Source: Campylorhamphus procurvoides (taxonomy: Eukaryota > Chordata > Aves > Passeriformes > Dendrocolaptidae). From it: DNA of 64,000 bases. The stretch is taken from positions 561,017 through 625,016 of the forward strand of contig WBMV01007391.1 in the NCBI GenBank assembly GCA_013396655.1. The letters run 5' to 3'. The notes beneath the pieces are model-generated. The model was not told the origin of the DNA, made no database searches, and saw nothing but the letters and a program-made list of their open reading frames with translations. Position numbers and translations under genes: made by a program. Within the stretch, counting starts at the first letter, position 1. Every line of letters begins with the position of its first letter. Shown in pieces: positions 11,346-23,141 of this stretch.

Positions 11346-12690
11346 AAATTGTATTGAAACATGACATAGTTATAAATGTTAGAAAAACTCCCAAGAGCAA
11401 TCTTTCAAAGGCTTTAGGAATTCAGAGCTGATCCATATCAACTTGTACTTTCTGAAAAAGGTCAGTGAGCTGAAAAGTCGCAAAATCCCTCCCTACTTCC
11501 CATCTTCCTGAAAGTTAGGTGTAGAGTGTTTCTCAGAAAACTTGTGCTTTCAGGATGGATAACTGTCCATGGAGCCGATGTCTTTGGTAAATTGCAGCAC
11601 ATGTACATGAGCTTTCTGTAGATACCTTGAATGTTGGAGTCTGGATGCCCATCCCCATCCCTGGGCTGAGATGTGAGTACTTGCAATGGCCTGACCTCAG
11701 ACTGGAGCACGATCTGAGTGTGTACCAGGAAATCTGCACCGGCAAAGAAAGAACTGCTTTCCCTTCCAATCTGTGTAGTGAAGGAGGCAAGGCTCCAAGT
11801 ACAAGAAACTCATAGTTTAGACTCAAACATCTAACAGCAAACTAAAGCAATGCTTTCGCTTCTCTTTTTTGTCTATTCTAATGTGCACTGTCTGCTACCA
11901 TTTCTGGTTGCTTCTGGAGTTTCTAATTGTTTCTGGTTTAGTATTATACTTAGAATACTTATGATTTTGGAAACTTTACCAGTATTACTTATTTATCTTG
12001 CATATCAAAATAATTCATAAACAGGAAAAGCCTAATTCATCACTATTCACATGTCAAAATGTGGGTCTAAAGGGACAGCACAACTAGAACTTAGTTGTCA
12101 AATGTGTGTGTGAAGGGACTGTAGGAAAATGTGTTGCCTTGCTGGTTATCATACAAGGATTCAGGAAAATATCTCAAAGCTTCCTGGGATCCCAAAATAA
12201 ACCACAATATGAGTCAATATACAGTGGAAGAATTTGTATTTCTAATGACTGAGAGTTCTTTACAAATTAACATCTTAACCAAATGTTCGGCTAACATCAG
12301 TCATTATAGCTTACCACAAGCCAATTTACAACACCTTACAGTAGATGAAGTGTTTGTTAGCATATCATAAAGATGAAGAATGCATTTATTGTTTTTTGCT
12401 GATCGTCATTGTCCAGATTATTAGTACTGAATATCAGTTTAATTTTTTACGATATCAGGAAAATGGAACCCAACAGTAAAAGGGTCTGCACACATCCCAA
12501 TATTTATGTCCACCAAATTAGTAGTAGACTAGTCTTTTGGGATTTTTCCCCCCCAAAGTGGTTGATCTTACTTATTTGCTTCAAGGTTTTAATGCTAATT
12601 TTCTTTGTCAGTTAATTTGAGACGAGAAAATATAACTTGAGCTTAGTCCCTCTTGTTTGATAATTTAATATCAATATTATTTATGTTATT
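11346..12690. other. Unique non-coding DNA, no gene seen
   Basis: Several short overlapping frames on both strands at 11462-11826 lie in a slightly GC-richer patch. They contradict each other, and none shows a domain. Nothing else is visible apart from a C7 run near 12549. Confidence 0.55.
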
Positions 12691-12870
12691 AGTTTTACTG
12701 GTAAATCAAGAAGCAAGTTGCCGGAATACAGCTGTGACCCCAGGGCAGGAACTTCTTGCCGGCTGTAACCTTCTGACAGTTTGGGCTGTTAATTACCTCC
12801 AACAGTTGGAGCACAATCACCTCTATGTCTGCCAGCTGGCAGCCTCTGCCTCACACTGGCAGCCTAAGAA
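12691..12870. promoter_or_regulatory. Palindrome and E-box cluster (possible regulatory element)
   Basis: This patch is richer in G+C than its surroundings. It holds two perfect dyads: ctccaac-a-gttggag at 12797-12811 and CTGCCAGCTGGCAG at 12829-12842. The latter is centred on the E-box CAGCTG. The block ctggcagcct recurs at about 12836 and 12856, and ttgccgg occurs twice (about 12718 and 12757). A homeobox-type TTAATTAC lies at about 12789. This density of dyads is suggestive of a protein-binding element. No function is demonstrated. Confidence 0.3.
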
Positions 12871-13639
12871 GATTTAAAACTTGTAACAAAAGGCTGCTGT
12901 GTAAACAGTTTATTGTATAATACACAATGGCAGCAGTAGACCCACACAGGGAATCGAAGATAGTCTCTGCATTCATGAGTAGTTAAGGCTGGAAATGATG
13001 CGAACTCCTGCTTGCCTCTTTCTGTCAGTCAGCTGACAAAACATGAAGTCCAAAGTAAAACAGCCCAAGCTAAGATTTTTCAGGCTCTACCTACTGGGAT
13101 CCAAGTGTTTGAGTTGTTGCAGTACTATTGAACTATACCAATTACTTTAACATGTGAAAATAAAAGACTTTAATTGCCTGGTGACACACCAGTCACCAGT
13201 CCAGAGAAACTGTAAAAATCATCTTTGAGATTTTCTGCTCAAAAAACAAATGCAGACTTCATGAGTGTGTTCTCAGGTCCTCTCATTTAAGGACTCATTC
13301 CTAAAAGTGACACAGATGTCCCCTGGAACTTTAGCTGGTATATATCAGGGAAAAAGCTCATGATTACACTTCTGAGGGAGAAGTGTCACCATGCTGTATA
13401 TAAAACTTGAGCTCTTCAAAAGGTGTGAGAAGCAGGTTTCTTATTTGAAATTCATGAAAGGATCTCTTTACAGTCATAATGGTTCAAAGTGTGCAGCAAA
13501 ACCCGTGCTGAAGTCAGGCAATGGGAAATGCCCAAGAACTGGCTTGCAATTCAGCTTCTGGAGAGCATATGTCTTGTCAATCATTTAAGATTATAAACCA
13601 GAACTACCTTAAGCAAAAAGAATGTACTCAGACCACTTT
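12871..13639. other. Unique AT-rich non-coding DNA, no gene seen
   Basis: No gene, repeat family or RNA is recognised. A TATA-like tgtatataaaac occurs near 13394 without any supporting initiator or downstream gene, so it is not called a promoter. Confidence 0.55.
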
Positions 13640-13745
13640 TTTAGTTTCAGCTGAGTGGTTAGAGTACTTGGTGAGAGGCAGAACTGGATTGCCATTCATC
13701 CCAAGCCTGAGAAGGTTCAAGTTCCCATCTCATTTGTCTGGAGAG
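13640..13745 (+). repeat. tRNA-derived SINE-like relic
   Basis: CAGCTGAGTGG at 13648-13658 matches the RNA polymerase III A-box consensus TRGYNNARNGG at 10 of 11 positions. It is followed by ttagagtact, as in many tRNA heads. GGTTCAAGTTCC at 13714-13725 matches a B box with a one-base offset. The arrangement 'gagtggttagagcact ... ggttcaagtccc' is typical of old tRNA-headed amniote SINEs. The A-B spacing of about 55 nt is long for a functional tRNA, and no acceptor-stem pairing is seen. A decayed SINE is therefore more likely than a tRNA gene. Confidence 0.45.
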
Positions 13746-15691
13746 TAGCCTGATAATTTCCAGGTGAAGTTGGACCACCAGAGATCTAGAATTGCAGAAC
13801 TGAAGAAATCAAACAGAGCAAGAAGCAGCCCAGGTATGGAGCAGGATGAGACAGTCTTCCATGGCAGGAAGGTGTTCTGGATCACATCCCTATTCTCTGT
13901 AATGCTCAACCATTTTGTGCTCTGGCTGCTTGGTGCAATAATAACAGTGGTTCTGTAACAGGAATTTTGGAATTTCAAAGACCTGAGGTAACAAAAAAAT
14001 CATGAGTTATTTCACAATTTCCAATTATGTGTATCTAAATTTGAATTAAATAAATGCATGTAAGAAATATTCCCTACTATTAGGTTTGCAAATACAATAC
14101 AAGAGTGTTTAGACATCTGCTTTCTCTCTATCATACTCAGGTAAAGGACACTAATATTGATGGTAAGCAAAATATTCTTGAGGTCTTTTAATGATCTCAT
14201 CAGAACCGAAGAAATCAAGTAGAGCACTAAACTTTCGGTTCAGAATCAGAAGCAAGTGAAAAAGAGATTTGTAAAAAAATTATTACAGTGGAAAAAATTT
14301 TGCATGATTATTATAGAACATGCTTTTACTCTCTGTCTTACTAGGTTTTTACTCAGAGTCAAAAGAATCCAACCATATCTTGGTTTACATATTATTTCTT
14401 ACTTGGAAGTAAAATTTCATTTCAGTGGTACATTTTCCATTGATGTCAAAATATTGTATATTAAATTTATTCTGAGAAACAGCACAGCTTATATTCTTTG
14501 AGATGACTCCTAGAGAAACTGAGCAACTCTAGAGGAAGAAGTTACTATAAACCAGCGAGTCTCAGGGATTTATGCAGTAGAAGTGATCTTGAGTATGTAG
14601 ATACCGTTCTCAGTATTTTCAAGTATTTCACCTATCTCATCTTTTAGGTATACTTCAATACTGAGTTTTCTTTTCAATATATTTCATATCAGGAGTGGAA
14701 ACACTCTACCTTCTCCATCCCTTGCAGAAAAATGCAAGTTGGAACCAGAATAAATCTGTTCAGGTAAAGGGGTGGGGTGCTAAATTGAACTGTCAATTTA
14801 TAAAAAATTAACAGTAGCAGCCCAAGTATTACCTGTCTAGTGTGCTGACTTCCAAACATGTCTGAGCCTCCCAGATCAGAGATGTCCACTTTATTTTTAA
14901 AGAAGAAACATCTGTGAATAGCTTTTATATCACCAAGAATGCAATTTCATTCCTATACTTGTAATTTGTGTCTTCCTCACAGTTCTTTCAAAGCTACAAG
15001 ATTAATAAGGCTTAATCTCACAATATCAGTTTAGAGCAAATGGCTCCCGGGGTAGGATGCACCAAATTGTGGATTTGAGTACAGTGTATCGCCCCAATAT
15101 TTACAGTATTACAAAAGGAATAACATTTGGTCCAGTGACTTCACACAGGCATAACAATGGGGCACTCCTAAAATGTGTATTTATCCTGAAGTTTGAAACT
15201 TAATGTAGAAGAAAGGCAAAAGTAACTTTAAATCAGTGTTTTACATGATTTATACATATGAAACATTGCTTATAAATTCTCTTTAAATTACTATTGAACA
15301 ATGCTTTGTCAATGATGCATAGAAATGAAACTAATTGCCAATGTAAAGAAAGCCTGCGTTCACCACTAGCTGAGCTAAAGCAACGTCCATTTCTTTGCAT
15401 TCTCCTCTCTAAACTTGTGGCAAACCTTTTAACAGTTCCTGTTCCTGCAGGCGATTCCTCTCTCTCATGGTTAACTGCTTCACTGCTGGCCCAGGAGTCA
15501 CATCTGTCACGTGTTGCCATATCACACTGATGCCCCCTTGAAGCTGGGAATCTATCACCAGCAGTCAAGATCCTGGCATCTCTCTCCAGCAGCAAAGCTA
15601 TCAGATAACTGACTGGAACTAAGCCATTTTAAAGTTATATTGGAAAATTTTCTATGGTTTTCACAAATCTGAAGCAGCCTCCCAGTATGAT
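13746..15691. other. Unique AT-rich non-coding DNA, no gene seen
   Basis: Nothing is supported beyond chance frames. The sub-region 15233-15595 is open on both strands (120 codons on -, 78 codons from 15294 on +) and more balanced in composition. It contains E-box motifs CATCTG at 15501-15506 and CACGTG at 15508-15513. No protein family is recognised. Confidence 0.5.
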
Positions 15692-15758
15692 TGTTGGGGT
15701 TATTATTTTTGGGGTTGTTTGGGGGATTTTGTTTGTTTGTTTGTTTTGGTTTGTTTTC
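15692..15758. repeat. T/G-rich low-complexity tract
   Basis: Runs of four to five G alternate with runs of T and a (TTTG)n core near 15729-15747. Similar tracts recur at 22884, 48160 and 63213, always with the G-rich strand as plus. Confidence 0.8.
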
Positions 15759-16512
15759 ATTTAAATAGACTTCTATTTTACTTAGCTGTTAAAATAGCAG
15801 GCAAAAATCTATGTTAGCATAGATGGCTGTTCATGTTATATTTTAACATATTATTTTAAATATTCCCTAAAAGTGGTATTTTTAGCACATGTATTGTCTT
15901 CTAGCCATGTTAGTTCTAATAATCACTAAAATACAATTTCTTTTTGTTTGTATTCCTCTGTCCTTTCCAAAATATACTTGATTTGATTTCTGCTAGGATG
16001 TTTATATTATTGGGAAAATTCAAAATATTGAATTATTTCTTTTACCTAAAATATCCAGCTATCCTAGTCTATTTCATAGACACAGTGTTGTGGTTTTGTT
16101 TTGATATTTGAGCTCTTTCACTTGCTTAAAATTTCTCTTTTCCCATTTTCATTCACATAATTTATTTATGCTTAAGAGTTGTATTTTTAATGGTGGCACG
16201 CTCCCCATCCCAAGAGACATTATGTATCTGCTATATCTGTGTTTTAACTGATCACTTCATGTGGGTAATTTCATGCATGTGAGTGATCCCACATAATTCA
16301 ATTGCTTTGCCTTGCTAATGATGTAGAACTGTGTGCAGGGAGTGCACATGTTCCTTGGCACTAACTGTCCAAAGCCCATCATAATCTGTTGAGTGACAGC
16401 TCTATAACATGAGTGAGTCTAGTGGTCTGATGATCCTGCCTGATGAAGAGATAAAATTCCACATTTGAGATTGGAAGAGACGTGGCCTGTGGGAGAGGGA
16501 TACCATATTTCC
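15759..16512. other. Unique AT-rich non-coding DNA, no gene seen
   Basis: No feature can be supported by inspection. Confidence 0.6.

Positions 16513-16561
<49 letters not shown>
16513..16561. repeat. Poly-T run of about 49 bases (poly-A on minus strand)
   Basis: The run is pure T except one C at 16524. Such length could mark a retroposed poly-A tail on the minus strand. However, no AATAAA-like signal precedes it on that strand within about 30 nt, and no recognisable retrocopy body or target duplication is seen. Slippage expansion is as likely. Confidence 0.9.
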
Positions 16562-16562
<1 letters not shown>

Positions 16563-17299
16563 TGATTTCCAGTACCGTAGAACAGAGGGAAGGAGGAAGA
16601 GGTTCAGGAGGAAGAGGCATTGCTCAGGCTTTCTTTGATCTGCTCCAGGTGAAGCTTTTCTGACCCAGGCAGTCACATCAAAGAAAGAAGCCACAATATA
16701 GGGCAGTTAAGACATTTCATGACTGTAGAAAATACTGCCACAAAAGTGCTCCTTTTTATTTTGAAAATATGTTTACCTTACATGTAACTTGTTGTGGCAC
16801 TTATTACTAAAACCAGATGATTGCAAACTATTTTATATATCTTTGTTAGGAAGGCTTTAGCCATATAGTGTCTCAGATAAAAAACTGTGACTGGTACATG
16901 TAGAGTGCAATAAAACTACCTGAAAAAAATGATAACAAATTGCACATCTATTTTACTTCTATATATGCCTTTGCTTAAAGAGATTCTAAATTCAAATCTT
17001 CAGTAACCCCGTGATTCCAGTGGGAAGACTTCCTTTGAACATTAGTAAACCCTAACTATCTTAATAATACAGTGAGGTTCAGCAAACAAGCTGCTGTATT
17101 ACTATCTTCTTCAATCTGCAGTACTGAGCAGTCTTTGAAGAGTAGAGCAGTATAACTGAATAAGGACGAAATCTTGGTTGCAGTATGAGCAATGTGCTGC
17201 ATGCTTTATGGCCATAATTAGACCATTTTCTGCCCCAAAAGGGCCTCTAGCAAGGGCTGATCCTTGTGATTAACTTCCTGCACTGTGAGCAGTCACACT
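16562..17299. other. Unique non-coding DNA, no gene seen
   Basis: A purine-rich stretch (about 16583-16618, repeated gaggaagagg-like units) is the only compositional feature. Lysine-rich frames reading through the neighbouring homopolymer are artefacts of low complexity. Confidence 0.55.
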
Positions 17300-17600
17300 G
17301 ATCTCCATGAACTCTTCGTGGACCCTGAGATTTCTTGCACATAACGCGTGGGGCTTGCCTTCAGCACCAGCCACAGCAGCAACCTATGCTGAAAAGTCAC
17401 AACAGCCTTGCTTATGTGGTTTGTCGGCTATTTTTCCACACCTGGAGCTGATAAGCAACAGCAACAGGGCTGAGCAGGGGCTCCTTCTCCTCTGAGGCAG
17501 AGAGAAGGGTGCCATCTACTGAGGCACTCACATCCCCTCCTGCATCCCACAGGCTTTTCACAGAAACCTCTCAGCCGTCTGCCAAGCTGGAAAACTCGTA
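17300..17600. other. Local GC-richer patch, no gene seen
   Basis: Composition rises in G+C relative to the flanks, with one CpG-containing block, acgcgtgg, near 17345. A 62-codon plus-strand frame (17307-17495) has no domain. A CTCF-like core lies at 17509-17524 and is listed separately. Confidence 0.5.
17509..17524 (-). promoter_or_regulatory. CTCF-like core motif (weak)
   Basis: Read on the minus strand, CAGTAGATGGCA fits the core pattern CASYAGRKGGCR at all 12 positions. The flanking positions of the full 19-bp motif fit poorly. It lies in a GC-richer patch, which is compatible with a real site but is not proof. Confidence 0.3.
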
Positions 17601-20600
17601 AGACCAAAGTAAATCTATGAATTTAATGAAACTCATTAAAAGGAGCATTTCAGGAAGACCTGCATTTGTTCAAATTACTATGTTATTCCGTTTGGTGTGT
17701 GCCAAGTGAGAGTGAGCAGCTTTACGATGAACAGGGATCTGATGCAAAAGATCATTTTGGCACATACGTTTTAAAATAACAAGATTCATCACAGAAACCT
17801 AATACTTAGACTGTTACAGGATGGGATGAATTGAATAGTTATCTTGTAGCCATTTTGATTTTGAACCCCAAATGTACTCTGTGCATTTTCATGAAATCTG
17901 GAGTTTCTATTAAGCTTTTGTTAGAATCTGTTTCATGTTGATAGTTCTATAACCAATATCATTTTGTGGCAAGCTGGGAACCCCAAGCCCACTATCTGAA
18001 AACAGATTACAGAATTATTTCTGCTAATACTTTTAATTGATACTAGAAAATCTATCATTGTGACATTTTGTATAGCAAGGGTCACAAATCAACAGCATAT
18101 TTTACTCTTGCAAGATCATCTTTGAAAACTGTCTTCTAGTACTTCGGTCAGTATGCTTGTTTCAAAAGCCAGATCTGTATTTTTCAAAACAGACCCATTT
18201 CATAGTCTGTTGGGATCTGTCTTCTTTAATGAGAAAAGAGCACCAAAGACACTGGAGAGACAGAGCAAATACCTTCATATGTGACTGTGAGTAAATCACC
18301 ATCTGTGTGTAAGCCCAACACATGCTTTCTGTTCATAATCCACAGGGGAGTGTACTAATCATGCACTTTTACTGCATTTTTCTATGTATCCAAACATTGA
18401 ACCAGGTAAAATTATTGGAGATGTCAGGGAAAAAGATATATTTGCTGTTCTTACTTTCACCTCATCTTAGAACATAAAACACTGTAAATAAAAGTTAATC
18501 TTGGCAAATCATGCAGAAAAAGTCAAAATCAAGTTGTCAAAGTAATAAACAGTTCAATACAGCTGTCAGGTTTCTTTGTTACAAAATAATATACATGTCA
18601 GCTGTAAAAAAGATAGGCTGAGACCTGAATGTACTGTTTTTAAAACAAGTATGAAAAGTTCTTGTTCTCAGGAACCTATACAACTGAGCTATAATACAGT
18701 TCAAAAGCCATTTTAAATTTTTTTCCTAAACATTTTGCATCAGCCTACCCTAATCTAACAATTTATCACAGTCTGATAGCAAAAGCAGAGAGGAGCATTG
18801 ATAATTATCTGTAGTGACTCTGGGGGATTTTTAAAGTTTCACCAGTGAATGACAAATGTAATTGAAATGGTTCAAGGTTATGCTGTTTGTGCCTTTGTCT
18901 TTCTTACCACAATATTATGAAATAAATGTAGATTTTCAAGAGCAGATGTCAATGTCATGAGTGTGTTTGGTATCAAGAAGTATTTATGGAATATCAAATT
19001 GTTTTGGACAGATTTTACAATCAACAGGTTAACAGAAGTTGTGAATTATATCTGAATGGTATTTATAAACAACAATCAAATTTATGCATGCAGGAAGACA
19101 TTGAGAAGTTTGAATAATACTGTCACCATCTCCATAGTCTTCTTCCTGCCACTTACTACTCACTGGTAGGATTCAATTTTCAAGATCAATAAATCTCTAA
19201 CCAGGTATGTGTATTGATTTAAGCTTCCAAATAAAACAGAGCACTGCAGCTGTCATTCCAGAGGCCACACACTTGTAAAAGTACTTTTATTTTTTAATTT
19301 CTGATCTTCTTGGTATATTGTCACTTTTTTAATGCAGCTAAACAATGTTCAAAATACTCATGTTCGTGCTTCTGACATATTCTGCAATTTAACTTAGAAG
19401 GAGTGTAGCTTGTGTGTTCCTTGGTGGTTTTACAATAGAGGATGGAATAATGGAGTTGAGGAAAGCATTGAGGAAATAAGAGTTGAACATACCTCTTAAA
19501 AAGTTTAGGTGAGTTATTTTTCTTTTCCATACTTATTATTGTAGTTTACAGAGCTTCTGAGCTCACAGAAGCCAGTCACTGGACAGATATGCAATAAAAG
19601 GCAGTACCTATTCAATGCACCTTGTAGTGATTTATTGCCTTATTTTAATGCTGTCTGACCCAAAATTATGAAGAACCACCACAGACTTAATGCAGTTTGT
19701 CTGGGCCACCTCTAAAGAAAGATGCCAAAATGTCATAGTCTGGCCACCAAATTATATTTTTAATAAATCACTATAAAGTTGTTGATAAGTAGAAAATAAT
19801 CAAGAAAATACTGCCTTCACATTTCCTAGTTAAATGTGAGCAATATGCATGTGAAATTTGTAGCCTATTGCATTCATGGAGTGCTATGAATCATGAGCTC
19901 CGGTATTTTAACTCCACCTTTTATATTCAGTCATTGTTTAGTTTGAGCATTGAGCTGAGGCACTCCATCACTTTTTGTGTATTTAAGAAAATGAAGAGAT
20001 GGCAACAGCATGCTTACCCACCTCCCCTTTTAAGGGATGGTCAGTTAATGCTGCTATAACTCTTTGAAGGTAGGCTTTCCAGAAGTTAAATATGATTTGA
20101 GGTTTATATAGATAATAAAACATTCATGCTTGCCTAGGATAAGATACAAGGGATTTAAAATACTGAAGTTTCCTGGCATAACTAGCTGCTTGAGATTAGG
20201 AGGGAAACCTTTTCTACAGGCAGGTTATTAGAGTATTACTTTCGGTGGTTGTGGGGTAGCTTGTGTATTACTTTGAAGCATTGCACACTGTTGGCTGGAG
20301 CAGGATACTAAGTTAAACAAACTGCTGGCTTTAACAAGAATTGCAGGTCACAGTCTTCTGTGTTTCTAGATCCTCACTGACTGGTGAAGAACTTTCTTTC
20401 TTCTGCATGGATCTTACTGATGCACAACGTACCTGTCTATGGCTACCCTGTATGGTTAGGACATGTCCCATCTTACTGAGCCCTTAGGTATTTCAGTGTT
20501 CCACATTTGTAGATGAAATTTTGATGTTTGTGGTTCTGATTTGGTTCAGTGGATATAATTCCAATACAAAGATCCATACTAATTAAAAACTCTACAGCAC

Positions 20601-20663
20601 ATTGGAGTATCATACCAGTATATGCCATCTTTCCTCTATTTGTTGCTCATCTGTTTAGGTAAA
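17601..20663. other. Unique AT-rich non-coding DNA, no gene seen
   Basis: No coding, RNA or repeat feature is recognised in this 3-kb stretch. A donor-like CCAG|GTATGT at 19201-19210 has only a poor acceptor upstream. Confidence 0.6.
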
Positions 20664-20751
20664 TGGGTTAAAACCCAGCAAGTTGTCAGGGAAGACCTTA
20701 GGCCACCTTGTGTTACTGACTGCAATGCCTGTGAGCTAGTCATTGCAGTCA
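20664..20751. repeat. Two small inverted repeats
   Basis: The dyad tgggtt-aa-aaccca lies at 20664-20677. A larger hairpin has arms tgactgcaatg (20717-20727) and cattgcagtca (20741-20751), exact complements around a 13-nt loop. Stem lengths of this size can arise by chance in 64 kb. Confidence 0.6.
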
Positions 20752-20923
20752 CAGTGCTGCAGTAGGTAATGCAGATTCTGTCAGAAAGCAGTCTCATAAG
20801 ATATACTCAAACAGTAAAATTGCTGCTAGAATGAAGCCTTTTTTGGGCTTTCTCAAGAAGAAGCAAAACCAAACCAGTATGAATGGGCTTACCAACAAAT
20901 ATGAAAATGCTTTTTGCAGCACT

Positions 20924-20985
20924 ATGTATTTTTAAAAATATGTATTTTAAAAAAATCTGTATTTTTAAAAAATTTTGTATCTTTG
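20924..20985. repeat. Degenerate tandem repeat, tgtatttttaaaaa units
   Basis: Three imperfect copies of a unit like tgtatttttaaaaa (17-21 bp apart) follow one another. This is a short AT-rich minisatellite-like array, probably slippage-born. Confidence 0.6.
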
Positions 20986-22140
20986 TGGCAGCAGGTTTTT
21001 TTTAAGTACACACAACTAGTATGTGCAGTACGTGTGTGGTTTATGTGCATGTGTTTTTGTAATAAATAACTAGTTTAAATTCACACGCGATTATATTTTT
21101 AAAACTTGCTTATCAGAAAGCATGTTCCATTTAATTTTTATCTAGTTCATAGTTTCTATTTTACTGCTTCAGTATATTCTTCAAGTTCACTGGATATTTC
21201 TCTCTCTACCCTTTTCTTCCCTTTTGTTGTATACTTCTTATATATAAATATAGGCATGTATACGCAGAGAGAGCAAAATAATTGCTCAGGAGAAATCTTG
21301 AAACCCTTTAGCTCCCCTAAACAGCAACAAGAGATTTACATTTATAAATAGGGAGCTGGGGGCCAGGAGGCAGAAAGCTAACACACGACAGCAGTGAAGT
21401 TACACAGATAAATTTTTCAGTTCTTTTATCTAGTAAACATCCTAATGATCAACATCAAAGGCTGAAGCAAGAAGCCGTTCTTCTCTTTTGTGCCAGATTG
21501 AGAAAGAGTGGGCTCTTTAACGTCTCATATGGGAGATATGAGGAGCCTTTGAATGGATCATTGCTTTTTATGAGTAGTAATGAGGTGAGAAGTATTCTAG
21601 TGTGTGGCACAGGCCTTCATTAAAAGCGTGAAACAGAATGGCTTATGGTTAAAAGGAGTAATTTGTTCTAACATACTTGCTAAATTGTGCTGTATCCATG
21701 CCAGGTCACTAGACTACATTTTCCACAGTATTTCCAAATGCATTTGTGTGTAATTATTCTGCCTGTACAGAGCTGAGGGATTTTTCCAATGATTTGTGCT
21801 AACTAGTTGACAACGCTCATTCCTTTACTGTAAACTTCTCTAAATGCTTTAAGACGTGTGGAAGAGCACAGATTCAAGCCTATATTTCCTCAAAAGAATA
21901 AGAACCAGGAAAACATCATAAAATAAGCAGAACTGATCTGAAGGTCCTAGTAACATGATGAAAAAGTGGGAAACCATCTCCACAGTCTCTATCTTTGGTG
22001 TGCCAGGATTTTATCAGAGAGTTCCGTGCAAAGCAAAGGCAAGTAAGATGCTATATACTGCTGTGTCTTACAGTAGCACATTTGAGCTGCCTGGTTTCCT
22101 AAAGCACTGCTCAGCCACTTTTCACATCACAGTCGATGGC
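20986..22140. other. Unique AT-rich non-coding DNA, no gene seen
   Basis: A G/T and C/A mixed stretch near 21005-21060 is weakly alternating purine-pyrimidine. No gene, RNA or repeat family is recognised. Confidence 0.55.
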
Positions 22141-22161
22141 AAGTGACGACGATCGTCACTT
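22141..22161. repeat. CpG-containing 9-bp inverted repeat
   Basis: Arms aagtgacga and tcgtcactt are exact complements around cga. The centre includes the dyad gacgatcgtc. CpG is otherwise rare in the neighbourhood, so three CpG in 21 nt stand out. Confidence 0.7.
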
Positions 22162-22883
22162 TGGAAAATCAGCCACTTCTATTCTGCTGCTGCTAAGAAA
22201 CATGATATTAATTATGCAGCAGCACAGATGCCACAATACACAAATGCTTTTCCAAGTCCTCATTTCTGTCATGCTTGAAAAGAGAGGAAACTTCTGTCTT
22301 CAGTGCAAATGTCAGCCTGGATAATTTTTTTCAGAGGACAGGAAGAGGTATAATCCCTGGGAACCCCACTCTTGAACTGTGAAGGACTGTAATAAATTAC
22401 ACTGGCAAAGGAATAGTTTTTCTAGTGCAGCTTATGCACACAATGGGTGTCCTGTCTTCAGCAAAACACTTGTAACATCCAGAGCTGACCTTTAGGCATT
22501 AAAATCTGCTGAGGATTGTGCATCCAGTTGACAGCAGAATAAGGAAGAGAATGGAGGCTGCAGCCTTCACCTGCTCCAGTCACAACATCACAACGCATTG
22601 CACCACCTTTCTGCTCACTAAACATTTCTCTGTTCCCAGCACTGACAGAGAAACTGGCTTTAATCCTTGCCACACAAAAAATGACAGTTCTGAATTTTAA
22701 GACTGATGCAACATAGGAGTAACAGTTGATCAGGGGATTTTTCTAGTAAGCTTCTTTAGAAGACAGTGAAAGAAGGAAGTGTTAAGGTATCCAAATAAAA
22801 CCCACAGAAATTATCTGGTCCACTGTATGTCTTTTTAAACAAAGAGAAAAAATCCAGGGAAAATTCAAAGTGGGCACTATGTT
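22162..22883. other. Unique non-coding DNA, no gene seen
   Basis: Overlapping frames on both strands around 22458-22700 conflict with one another and show no domain. Nothing else is seen. Confidence 0.55.
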
Positions 22884-22950
22884 TGGTTGTGGGGGTTTTT
22901 TTGTTTGTTTGGTTTTTTGTTGTTTTGGTTTTTGGTCCCATTTTGGGACA
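22884..22950. repeat. T/G-rich low-complexity tract
   Basis: G5 at 22891-22895 is followed by T runs and ttgtttg/ttggttt units. The right edge is a small hairpin, gtccca-ttt-tgggac (22936-22950). It resembles the tracts at 15692, 48160 and 63213. Confidence 0.75.
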
Positions 22951-23141
22951 AATAGCAATATCTAAAAATAATAAAAATCCTACCAAAATATTTTTATTAG
23001 CTCAAGCCAAGCTTTTATTTGGAATGTGCATTGACAGAAATTTATGAGATTTCAACTTTTTGCCTTGAGTCAGAGCAGGAAAATGTTTGAAATCTCAAAA
23101 TCATGTCATTTCTAGCTTTGAACAAGGGGAAGGGACGGGAC

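Noticed and set aside
13390..13402. TATA-box-like tgtatataaaac
   Set aside because: No initiator, no gene downstream, and such strings are common in AT-rich DNA.
16402..16694. Poly-lysine frames on the minus strand
   Set aside because: Created by translating the poly-T/poly-A homopolymer.
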